This document shows, piece by piece, positions 51,887 to 59,706 of a stretch of 64,000 nucleotides of DNA. The stretch is from the NCBI GenBank assembly GCA_002483265.1, contig DLHO01000009.1, forward strand, positions 39,128 through 103,127. The letters are read 5' to 3'. The stretch is from Flavobacteriales bacterium UBA7666. GTDB taxonomy: Bacteria > Bacteroidota > Bacteroidia > Flavobacteriales_D > Crocinitomicaceae. A program made the position numbers and the translations under genes. Each line of letters begins with the position of its first letter. Position 1 is the first letter of the stretch. Under the pieces are notes generated by a model, which worked only from the letters and a program-made list of their open reading frames with translations, ran no database searches and was not told where the DNA came from.

Positions 51887-53200
51887 ATGAAAATTTCTAC
51901 TTTACTATTATCCGTTGTTTTATCTTCTGCTGCACTTGGACAAACACCATGTCAGAGTGGAAGATATGCCAGCGATGTTTATTCCAATGTGACCGTTACG
52001 AGTGATATCGTTTACGGATCTAATACGAGTTATACAGGAGCAACAACTTCTTTAACCTTGGATTTTTATCAACCAGCAGCAGATACAGCAACCGCTAGGC
52101 CATTAATTATTTGGGTTCATGGAGGTAGTTTCCAGTTTGGTTCTAAAACAGATGGTGATGTTCAGGCATTGTCTAATCGTTTTGCGAAAAAAGGATACGC
52201 TTGTGCATCCATTAACTACCGATTGGGATTTTTACCTTTTGACTCTGTGAATGCAATTAAAGCGGTGCTTCGTGCAACTCAGGATTTGAAGGCTTCTATT
52301 CGTTATTTCTATAAAGACAGAGCAACAACGAATACCTATAAGATTGATACCACGCGTATTTTTATTGGAGGAAGTTCAGCCGGAGCAATTACTGCCTTGC
52401 ATGTGGCGTATTTAGATCAGGATTGTGAAATCGCGGATTACATTAACGGAACAAACCTTGCTGCCCTTGGAGGAATGGAAGGTGCGAGTGGAAATCCTGG
52501 TTACTCAACAAATGTAAAAGGAGTGATTAATCTATGTGGTGCATTGGGCCGCTACAGCTGGTTAGAATCGGGAGATGTTCCTTTAGTGTCTGTTCATGGT
52601 ACTGCAGATGGTACTGTAAAATACAATCGTGGGATGGTAAATCCGGGAGTTCCGATCATGTATCTGGATGGAAGTCGCATGTTGATTGAAAGAAGCTGTG
52701 CTCTGAACCATCCGCATAAATTGTATACTTTCCGCGGTGCGGATCACGTTCCATATGCAAATGGAACTGGAGCAGCTGCTTATATGGATACCACAGTGAA
52801 TTTCGTGAGAGATTTCTTAGTAAATCAATTAGGTTGTACAAATATGGACTTGCAGCCTGCGAATGCTCCTTCAGAAATGGCAAATCTTTACCCAATCAAT
52901 TACTGTAACGGAAGTCCTGTAAATGAATTGTGTGCATTAGGATTGGCTGAAAACAGTCAGGAAAGTGAAATGACTTTATATCCGAACCCAACTTCTGATC
53001 AGGTAACAATCAGTTACGAATCAGTAGGGCCAAAAATGATCTCTGTAATAGATATTTCCGGAAGAACGGTAATGAGTCAGGAAGTCAATGAAACAGGTGC
53101 TGTTTTATCTGTTCGTGATTTGAAGAAAGGGACTTATTTTGTTCACGTTTTAGATCAGGATAATCAAAAATCACAAGTGAAACAATTGGTGATTGAGTAA
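51887..53200 (+). CDS. Alpha/beta-hydrolase (carboxylesterase-like) with T9SS tail
   Basis: A 437-residue secreted esterase. Signal peptide ends AALG|QTP. The alpha/beta-hydrolase core shows the oxyanion motif HGGSFQFGSK (HGG), the nucleophile elbow IGGSSAGAITALH, and the acid/base region GTADGTVKYNRG and HVPYANGTG. The type A T9SS tail is near residues 365-437 (LYPNPTSDQVTISYE ... GTYFVHVLDQD). It should act outside the cell, on esters from polymers or lipids. Third gene of the FadL unit; a terminator follows. Confidence 0.87.
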   Translation: MKISTLLLSVVLSSAALGQTPCQSGRYASDVYSNVTVTSDIVYGSNTSYTGATTSLTLDFYQPAADTATARPLIIWVHGGSFQFGSKTDGDVQALSNRFAKKGYACASINYRLGFLPFDSVNAIKAVLRATQDLKASIRYFYKDRATTNTYKIDTTRIFIGGSSAGAITALHVAYLDQDCEIADYINGTNLAALGGMEGASGNPGYSTNVKGVINLCGALGRYSWLESGDVPLVSVHGTADGTVKYNRGMVNPGVPIMYLDGSRMLIERSCALNHPHKLYTFRGADHVPYANGTGAAAYMDTTVNFVRDFLVNQLGCTNMDLQPANAPSEMANLYPINYCNGSPVNELCALGLAENSQESEMTLYPNPTSDQVTISYESVGPKMISVIDISGRTVMSQEVNETGAVLSVRDLKKGTYFVHVLDQDNQKSQVKQLVIE

Positions 53201-53218
53201 ACTGAAAAATTCAATAAA

Positions 53219-53247
53219 TAAAAGCTTCCTTCGGGGAGCTTTTTTTA
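53219..53247 (+). terminator. Terminator of the FadL unit
   Basis: AAAAGCTTCC-TTCG-GGGAGCTTTTTTT, a short stem with a UUCG tetraloop and a T-run, downstream of the esterase gene. Confidence 0.9.
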
Positions 53248-53300
53248 TATTCGCAGGTATGCCGAAAAGTTTGGCAACAAATTTGTAAATTGAAGTCAAA

Positions 53301-54371
53301 ATGAATTCTATGAAAAGCATTGGTGTATTAATGATGGTGTTGCTTACACAGACAACACTCTTTGGGCAAAAGACAATCCGAATGACCGTAAAGGAGGAAT
53401 GTGTTCCATGCCGTCGAATGATGCCGATGACTTGCTTTCAGGTGAAAATGGACGGATCCAAAACATGGGAATTGTTTTATGAACGCATTAAAGGATTTGA
53501 TTATGTTCCGGGAAACAGATACGTCATTGACGTGATTGAAACAGAACGACCTGCTCCGGTTCCACAAGATTTGTCAAAGTATCTTTACAAATTAGATAAA
53601 GTGATTTCCGTTACTCCCATGGTTAGTGGAAGCGAAGGAATATTTTATAAAGTTATTCGAATGAATGGAAAAGAAGTAGTGAATGCAGATGTTTCATTGA
53701 GTTTCGATAGCACCTTTCAAAAGATCTCAGGAAAAAGTGGGTGTAACAACTTCATGGCTTCAATCAAGATGAATAAGAAACAGAGTAAAATCTGTGTAAA
53801 ATCTGGGGCGGCTACAAAAATGGCTTGTCCGGATATCCAAAGCAACATTGAAGACGAATTTCTCAAATCAATTTCCGATAAATCATTTAAGATTTCACAC
53901 AGTGGAAACTTAATGATTTGGAAAGCGAAGAAAAAAGAAGTGTTTGTTTTTGAGGCAGGCACAAAACCACTTCCGGAAGATCCTGCTGGAACAACCGGGG
54001 AAAGACCTGAAAAAACACCTTGGAATTACTTTAATCAGCAAAATTTAAAGTTGATCCAAATGGATGGGGTTTCAATTAAGAAAACCAATGCAGCGTTAAA
54101 GATGGATATGTCGAATAATTCCTTCACGGGAAGCAATGGCTGCAACCGCATATCCGGAAATATGTCTACGACCAGAAATACGGTAGCTTTCTCAGATATT
54201 ATTTCTACAAAAATGATGTGTACGGATGAGTTGGTAGCAACAACTGAACGACGTTTTATGGAAATTTTAGGAAGTAAAGGATTAACTGTTGATTTTGCAG
54301 AACAAGTATTTAACATTTACGATTCTTCAGGAAAATTGGTGTTAATGTTTGCGGTTGACGCAACCAAATAA
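53301..54371 (+). CDS. DUF4377-META-META domain exported protein
   Basis: A 356-residue protein with signal peptide (TTLFG|QKT). An N-terminal DUF4377-type domain (about 25-115) with KEECVPCRRMMPMTCFQVK and GFDYVPGNRYVIDV is followed by two META (HslJ-like) domains: the first at about 115-225 (KISGKSGCNNFMAS), the second at about 240-350 (FTGSNGCNRISGNM). META domains are linked to heat-shock or stress resistance (novobiocin resistance in HslJ), but the function is unclear. Likely periplasmic or outer-membrane associated. It stands alone. Confidence 0.82.
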   Translation: MNSMKSIGVLMMVLLTQTTLFGQKTIRMTVKEECVPCRRMMPMTCFQVKMDGSKTWELFYERIKGFDYVPGNRYVIDVIETERPAPVPQDLSKYLYKLDKVISVTPMVSGSEGIFYKVIRMNGKEVVNADVSLSFDSTFQKISGKSGCNNFMASIKMNKKQSKICVKSGAATKMACPDIQSNIEDEFLKSISDKSFKISHSGNLMIWKAKKKEVFVFEAGTKPLPEDPAGTTGERPEKTPWNYFNQQNLKLIQMDGVSIKKTNAALKMDMSNNSFTGSNGCNRISGNMSTTRNTVAFSDIISTKMMCTDELVATTERRFMEILGSKGLTVDFAEQVFNIYDSSGKLVLMFAVDATK

Positions 54372-54429
54372 ATTTATTAGAGTTTTAATTTCAGTTTTCA
54401 TATATTTATACACCAAAAATTTTTTTACT

Positions 54430-54756
54430 ATGAAAAAACTAATCAAAATTTCTGCGTTTGCAACATTGGTATTTGTTGGAGCATTAGGAATTCAGTCGTT
54501 TACTTCAACGAAGGCAATATCTTCTGAGAAAGTATTAAGCAATATCGAATTTAAAGTGATCAATGACACATCTTCTGAGTACAAATACTGTGTGAATGGT
54601 GGTCATAACTACATTAGTGCCGGAGCATCTAAGGGATTTAGTTATAGTGAAGGAACAGAGATCAAGCATTTGGACGGAAGTAATTGTGGTGGAGTTTGGT
54701 TTAAAGTTACCAGCTCAATGCATGGTAAGTCTTTCAAACTTTCTGAATTGAAATAA
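54430..54756 (+). CDS. Small exported protein of unknown function
   Basis: A 108-residue protein started at the ATG of MKKLIK (54430). The N-terminal hydrophobic run ISAFATLVFVGALGIQSF is a signal peptide. The mature part has two Cys spaced 34 residues apart (KYCVNGG ... GSNCGG) and ends KSFKLSELK. I do not recognise it. It begins 58 bases after the META protein gene and ends before a hairpin at 54781, so the two may be co-transcribed. Confidence 0.7.
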   Translation: MKKLIKISAFATLVFVGALGIQSFTSTKAISSEKVLSNIEFKVINDTSSEYKYCVNGGHNYISAGASKGFSYSEGTEIKHLDGSNCGGVWFKVTSSMHGKSFKLSELK

Positions 54757-54780
54757 ATCATTTCTTGAAATATTGAACAA

Positions 54781-54811
54781 GAAGCCTCTTTTTTTAAGAG
54801 GCTTTTTTGTT
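54781..54811 (+). terminator. Terminator after the small exported protein gene
   Basis: GAAGCCTCTTTTTTTAAGAG-type stem: GCCTCTT pairs with AAGAGGC around a short T-loop, then a T-run follows. Confidence 0.85.
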
Positions 54812-54905
54812 TTGCACAGTTTCTTTTAGCTTTTCAATTTAATTAAGGTTAATTCTCTATCTGAATTCATTGAATTCCGTTAATTTCGTGCACAGATTTA
54901 TTGAT

Positions 54906-56243
54906 ATGAAACGAATTTTGCTTTTAGGTGCCGGCCTCTCTGCTTCTACTCTTATTAAATATTTACTTGATCATGCTGATCAGAATAATTGGCAGCTTCG
55001 GGTAGTTGACCGATCGTTGGATTTGGTAAAGCATAAGTTGGCGGATCATCCTAGAGGTGTTGCGCTTTCATTTAATGCTTTAGATCGAAATGAGCGTTGG
55101 GAAGAATTACAGCAAGCAGATTTAGTCATTTCTATGCTTCCTGCACGTTTTCATGTGGAGATTGCAAAGGACTGTTTGGAATTAAAAAAGCATTTAATTA
55201 CTCCTTCTTACGTTTCACCTGAAATGAGCGCCCTGAACGGGGAAGCTCGAGATGCAGGATTGATTTTCATGAACGAAATAGGAGTGGATCCCGGACTTGA
55301 CCACATGAGTGCAATGCGTATCGTGGATTCAATTAAAAATCAAGGAGGAGAAATTAGTGGGTTTAAATCCTATTGTGGAGGTTTAGTAGCTCCGGAAAGC
55401 GATACAAATCCATGGAACTATAAATTCACTTGGAATCCAAGAAATGTGGTGTTAGCTGCTCAAGGTGGAATGGCTTGTTACATCGACAGACATCAATATA
55501 AGTATATTTCTTATACGCAGGTTTTTGCGCGTTTGGATAAAATTTCTGTAGATGGATACGGAGATTTTGAAGGATATGCAAACAGAGATTCATTGTCTTA
55601 TCGCCAGATCTATGGTTTGGAAGATATCCCCACAATGTATCGTGGAACTTTGCGCAGACCCGGTTTTTCTAAAGACTGGAATGTTTTTGTTCAATTGGGT
55701 TTAACAGACGATCATTTAATCCTTCAGGATTCCGAAAATTTAACTCCAAGAACATTTATCAATGCGTTTCTTCCATTTGAAGAAGAAACACCGGTTGAAC
55801 AGAAATGGATCAACGCTTGTGAGCCTTTAGGAATAACGGACATCTCTAAATTTGAGTGGTTGGGATTGTTTGATGGTACTAAGAAGTTGGGATTGAAAGA
55901 TGCAACGGCTGCTCAGATTTTAGAAAAAATCTTGTTGGATAAATGGGTTTTGGAACCTCATGACAGAGATATGTTGGTGATGGTTCACCAGTTTACCTTT
56001 ATGCTGAATGGCGAAAAGAGATTCATTGAATCTTCCATGGTGAATTTGGGCGATGATCAGGAGCATACGGCAATGTCTAAAACGGTTGGTTATCCTGTAG
56101 GAATTTGTGCAAAGCTCATTCTAACGGATCGGATTTCGGAAAGAGGAGTTTTATTACCTACTAAACCGGAAGTATACAACCCGATCTTAGATGAATTAGA
56201 AGAACTGGGAATTGTATTTCAGGAATTGGAAAAAGTAATCTAA
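54906..56243 (+). CDS. Saccharopine dehydrogenase (glutamate-forming type)
   Basis: A 445-residue NAD(P)-dependent enzyme interconverting saccharopine with aminoadipate semialdehyde and glutamate in lysine breakdown. The start is at the ATG of MKRIL; an upstream ATG at 54870 adds 12 unlikely residues. The dinucleotide-binding turn is LLGAGLSAS at the N-terminus, followed by VVDRS and the substrate region PARFHVEIA, FMNEIGVDPGLDHM and SYCGGLVAPESDTNPW. It fits the LYS9-like enzyme. The aminotransferase and ketoglutarate-reductase partners are not in the window. Confidence 0.9.
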   Translation: MKRILLLGAGLSASTLIKYLLDHADQNNWQLRVVDRSLDLVKHKLADHPRGVALSFNALDRNERWEELQQADLVISMLPARFHVEIAKDCLELKKHLITPSYVSPEMSALNGEARDAGLIFMNEIGVDPGLDHMSAMRIVDSIKNQGGEISGFKSYCGGLVAPESDTNPWNYKFTWNPRNVVLAAQGGMACYIDRHQYKYISYTQVFARLDKISVDGYGDFEGYANRDSLSYRQIYGLEDIPTMYRGTLRRPGFSKDWNVFVQLGLTDDHLILQDSENLTPRTFINAFLPFEEETPVEQKWINACEPLGITDISKFEWLGLFDGTKKLGLKDATAAQILEKILLDKWVLEPHDRDMLVMVHQFTFMLNGEKRFIESSMVNLGDDQEHTAMSKTVGYPVGICAKLILTDRISERGVLLPTKPEVYNPILDELEELGIVFQELEKVI

Positions 56244-56265
56244 CCGATTTAGCCTTTTCTCTGAT

Positions 56266-56874
56266 TTATAGAAGTAAAGAACTTCTGTTAATCAAACGAT
56301 AAGCAATGACTCCCAGTACGGTTCCAAAAAGGAGAACTTCATCCGGAAATGGTACGAAATAAGAAACCATCAAAACAATTCCATAGACTAAGGAAAGGAT
56401 AATTCCCTGTTTCACGCCTTCCCGTGTGAAATAGTTTACCGGATACTTACGATAGAGTTGAGGAAGCAGGAATTGTTGTTTGTAAGTCAGATAACCACTA
56501 AGAACCATTAAGGGAATCAAAATAAATCCTTGTTGAATTCCCATATCGCTATAGCTTAAAAAAGCCCATATGCGCTCTGTCCAACTGAAATTGGGGTGAA
56601 TATTCGGAAGTGTATAGAAAACAGCCAGAGAAGTGCTTAAAATGCACAAGAATGCGATGCTCAAATGTTTGCCGGCTAATTGCTTTTCGGAAATAGTTTC
56701 ACTGTATTGGATTCTCTTTCGTGCTTTCAGTAAACTTAAACTCCAAAATAAGCTCCAGTCAATTAGAAAGAATAAGAGGATAAAGCTTGCGTCCCAGTTC
56801 CAATAAAAATATCCTAAAACCGGAATCAGGCCTTCAATAAGTGTTTGAAAAAGAAGTGCCCTTTTTGGCGTCAT
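56266..56874 (-). CDS. Membrane protein of unknown function
   Basis: A 202-residue integral membrane protein with about five or six helices; charged segments (LKARKRIQYSETISEKQ, YLTYKQQFLLPQLYRK) separate the hydrophobic runs. It may belong to a DUF6498-like group but I cannot confirm that. It overlaps the stop of the upstream TPR lipoprotein gene by 4 bases (56871-56874), so the two are translationally coupled and perhaps work together. No catalytic motif is visible. Confidence 0.7.
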   Translation of the reverse strand: MTPKRALLFQTLIEGLIPVLGYFYWNWDASFILLFFLIDWSLFWSLSLLKARKRIQYSETISEKQLAGKHLSIAFLCILSTSLAVFYTLPNIHPNFSWTERIWAFLSYSDMGIQQGFILIPLMVLSGYLTYKQQFLLPQLYRKYPVNYFTREGVKQGIILSLVYGIVLMVSYFVPFPDEVLLFGTVLGVIAYRLINRSSLLL

Positions 56875-57866
56875 TTGGTTTTGGATAAACGCTTGATAGC
56901 ATCACCTGAAATTGCGAAGTCAGGATTGTACTTCAATGCTTTTCTGTAATACTGAATTGCTTGGTACTTTTCACCTTTTGTTTCATAGATCAGTCCCAGA
57001 TTGTGCCATGCTTCTACATAACGTGGCTCTTTTTGTAAAGTTTCGTTGTAAAAGTAGATCGCACTGTCTACCTCATTTTGTTTGAACTGTTTGATCCATC
57101 CCATTTGAAACAAAGGAGGAGTAAAACTCGGATCCTTTTTCAACATTTCACGATAAGTTTCCTGTGCTTCCACCAATTTATCAAAATCCTGATAAGCATA
57201 TGCAAGGTTATAAGATGCTTCGATATTATTTGGTCGAATTTGAGTTGCGGTAATGAAATATTGAATACACAGCGGATCTTTTTCTTCCTGATAGATCAAT
57301 CCAAGTTTGATGTAAGCTGCGAAAAAGTCCGGATCCTGGTCGATCGCTGTTTGATAAGATGATTTTGCTAATTCGCGGTTGTCCAAACTCAAATAGATAC
57401 TTCCCTTCAGAATGTATGCATCTCTGTATTTTTTATCGATTCGAAGCGCTTCATTCGTATAATAGAAAGCTTTCTCATTATCACCCTGTTGGGCATAAGT
57501 TGTAGCCAGGGCAACCAAAGCTGCGGTGTTTTTCGGATCTTTCTTTACTACAAATTTGAAATGAGTTTGAGCCGACATTACGTCACTTGCCGTTCGGTTA
57601 GCTCTATTGTTTAGTGCATTTGCATATAAAAATCGTGCGTCGATATTCCATTGCTGCATACGATACGCCTTCGCACCATCCTGAAGTGCCTTGTTGTAAT
57701 CATAGCGCTCCAACATTAAATTACCGTGTTTGATAAGAATAGGAACACTGTCAGGATATTTTTTGAATAACTGATCTATTGAAAGTTCTTTTTGAGGTTT
57801 TTTTGAATTGTTTCCGCCGCAAGAGCTTAATAGTACAAGAAAACCAATAAAAAATAGAATGCGCAT
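56871..57866 (-). CDS. TPR-repeat lipoprotein
   Basis: A 331-residue lipoprotein with lipobox VLLSSC followed by GGNN. The mature part is a row of tetratricopeptide repeats of 34-residue spacing (FFAAYIKLGLIYQEEK, YVEAWHNLGLIYETKG, KYQAIQYYRKALKYNPDF), giving about eight repeats. Such proteins act as scaffolds in the periplasm. It is first of a two-gene unit with the membrane protein at 56266-56874. The regulatory region is the long gap upstream. Confidence 0.85.
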   Translation of the reverse strand: MRILFFIGFLVLLSSCGGNNSKKPQKELSIDQLFKKYPDSVPILIKHGNLMLERYDYNKALQDGAKAYRMQQWNIDARFLYANALNNRANRTASDVMSAQTHFKFVVKKDPKNTAALVALATTYAQQGDNEKAFYYTNEALRIDKKYRDAYILKGSIYLSLDNRELAKSSYQTAIDQDPDFFAAYIKLGLIYQEEKDPLCIQYFITATQIRPNNIEASYNLAYAYQDFDKLVEAQETYREMLKKDPSFTPPLFQMGWIKQFKQNEVDSAIYFYNETLQKEPRYVEAWHNLGLIYETKGEKYQAIQYYRKALKYNPDFAISGDAIKRLSKTK

Positions 57867-58128
57867 AGTTGAATGAATCTGACAACAAAAATAAGAAATG
57901 TATTTAACGTGGGTTCGGTATAAGTATTCTTATTCCGCACGCTCGTTTAGCTATGAGTAGCAAACGTATGCTTCTGCGGAAGCGTTGGAATTTTAATCTT
58001 TTGTGAAGGGATTGCCACGGAAACAATGTTCGCCCCGGGAAGAGAAATATTCATCTTAAGGAATATTCTATACATCTGTATATGTGGCTTTTAACTGAAC
58101 GATTATTTTTGATCCACTGAAACTTAAG

Positions 58129-58297
58129 ATGATTTATTACTAATTGTTCTTCTAACTCTTGCGTACGTATTTTTTGGTCAAACTAATTTCTTTTGGCCAA
58201 AGTTTGCAGATCCATTTATAGAAGGAGATCCCTTAAAGAAATTTTAATCATTGAAACAATCAGCAGAGATAAATATGGTCTGATCTGTCATTCTTGA
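58129..58297 (+). pseudogene. Remnant of an exported-protein gene with frameshifts
   Basis: ATG at 58129 runs into a stop after four codons. Adding one T to the T-run at 58133-58135 yields a near-perfect signal peptide: MILLLIVLLTLAYVFFGQ, with cleavage before Gln, followed by TNFFWPKFADPFIEGDPLK. That frame ends at TAA 58245-58247; switching frame near 58237 lets it continue through EILIIETISRDKYGL to TGA 58295-58297. The hydrophobic run and the Gln after it match the real signal peptides in this window. This looks like the 5' end of a decayed gene, but the evidence is only a short stretch. Confidence 0.35.
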
Positions 58298-58346
58298 TAT
58301 CAAGAAATACTATTAGTTTATTGACCTATGAACCGGTGAAGTGGGG

Positions 58347-58381
58347 AAAAGGCTGTGATAGAATTTCTGTCACAGCCTTTT
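58347..58381. terminator. Terminator of the sucA-sucB transcript
   Basis: AAAAGGCTGTGA pairs with TCACAGCCTTTT around an 11-base loop; the T-run on the minus strand is short. Placed 20 bases after the sucB stop. Confidence 0.75.
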
Positions 58382-58400
58382 AGTATTGATTTATGGAATT

Positions 58401-59678
58401 TTATAATCCTAAAAGTACAGCGTATGGATCTTTTCCGCCGAAGATAATCCGCTCCGGATTTTCGATCATCTCTTTTACTTTTACTAGGAATCCAACAGAT
58501 TCTTTACCGTCAATGATTCGGTGATCGTAAGACAATGCCAAATACATCATAGGGCGAATTTCAACCTTTCCGTCGATTGCTACCGGACGCTCAATGATAT
58601 TGTGCATTCCTAAAATAGCTGATTGTGGAGGGTTAATAATTGGTGTTGACATCATGGAACCAAATACACCACCATTTGTGATAGTGAACGTTCCACCAGT
58701 CATATCTTCCGGAGTAATTTTCCCGTCACGTGCTTTAACAGCCAAACGCTTGATTTCTCTTTCGATCTCGGCCAAACTCATTTGTTCTGCATTGCGAACA
58801 ACCGGTACCATCAATCCTTTTGGAGATGAAACAGCGATACCGATATCTGCGTAGTTGTGGAAAATCATTTCGTTTCCATCAATTTGAGCATTCACTGAAG
58901 GGAATAAGTTCAAAGCTTCTGTTACTGCTTTTGTAAAGAAAGACATGAAGCCTAAATTCACCTCGTGGAATTTAGAAAACTGATCTTTGTACTTCGTACG
59001 TAAATCCATGATCGGTTTCATATCCACTTCATTGAACGTAGTCAGCATAGCAGTTTCGTTCTTTACAGATACCAAACGCTCAGCGATCTTACGACGAAGC
59101 ATGGACATTTTCTCACGATTTTGATCACGAGTTCCTCCCCATCCTTGAGCAGCATCAGCAGGAATTCCTGCAGCCATTGCTTCAACAACATCTTGTTTTG
59201 TGATACGACCGTCTTTTCCAGTACCATTGATTTTCGTTCCAGAAACACCATTTTCAGCCATGATTTTTGATGCAGCTGGTGATGGAGTTCCTTTTGCATA
59301 ACTATCGCTTACCGGTCCGGGATTTGGAGCCGGAGTACTTGCCTTTTCAGGAGTTGCAACAGGTGTTTGAGCCACGGTAGCTTTTTCATCTACTTTCGGA
59401 GCTTCAGCAACAGGAGCTGCAGATCCGGCAGGTCTCTCAGCTGAAGTATCGATCAGACAAACAACTTGTCCAACTTTTACTACATCACCTTCTGCAGCCT
59501 TCAGGGTAATAATACCAGCTTGCTCTGCCGGCAATTCCAAAGTAGCTTTATCAGAATCAACTTCTGCAATAGTTTGGTCTTTTTCTACATAGTCACCGTC
59601 CGAAACCAGCCAGGTTGCAATTTCCACTTCAGAAATTGATTCTCCCGGACTAGGTACTTTCATTTCAAGCATTGACAT
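58401..59678 (-). CDS. sucB: Dihydrolipoyllysine-residue succinyltransferase (E2 of 2-oxoglutarate dehydrogenase)
   Basis: E2 core of the 2-oxoglutarate dehydrogenase complex; transfers the succinyl group to CoA in the TCA cycle. 425 residues. The lipoyl domain (1-80) carries the modified Lys in EVDSDKATLELP at about 44. An Ala/Pro linker (about 85-140) leads to the E1/E3-binding segment (SPAASKIMAENGV) and the catalytic domain with the family end SYDHRIIDGKESVGFL, whose His and Asp are catalytic. It follows sucA after a 28-base gap, as usual. Symbol odhB is also used. Confidence 0.97.
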   Translation of the reverse strand: MSMLEMKVPSPGESISEVEIATWLVSDGDYVEKDQTIAEVDSDKATLELPAEQAGIITLKAAEGDVVKVGQVVCLIDTSAERPAGSAAPVAEAPKVDEKATVAQTPVATPEKASTPAPNPGPVSDSYAKGTPSPAASKIMAENGVSGTKINGTGKDGRITKQDVVEAMAAGIPADAAQGWGGTRDQNREKMSMLRRKIAERLVSVKNETAMLTTFNEVDMKPIMDLRTKYKDQFSKFHEVNLGFMSFFTKAVTEALNLFPSVNAQIDGNEMIFHNYADIGIAVSSPKGLMVPVVRNAEQMSLAEIEREIKRLAVKARDGKITPEDMTGGTFTITNGGVFGSMMSTPIINPPQSAILGMHNIIERPVAIDGKVEIRPMMYLALSYDHRIIDGKESVGFLVKVKEMIENPERIIFGGKDPYAVLLGL

Positions 59679-59706
59679 AATTGATCGTATTTAGTTTTGT
59701 CTTATC

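Larger units (their letters stand above)
57867..58400. other. 534-base gap with a frameshifted gene remnant and terminator
   Basis: It lies between the TPR lipoprotein gene and sucB, both minus-strand. It contains a broken signal-peptide-bearing frame at 58129-58297 on the plus strand and the hairpin at 58347-58381 that ends the sucA-sucB transcript. The left half should hold the promoter of the TPR lipoprotein unit. Nothing else is evident. Confidence 0.5.
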
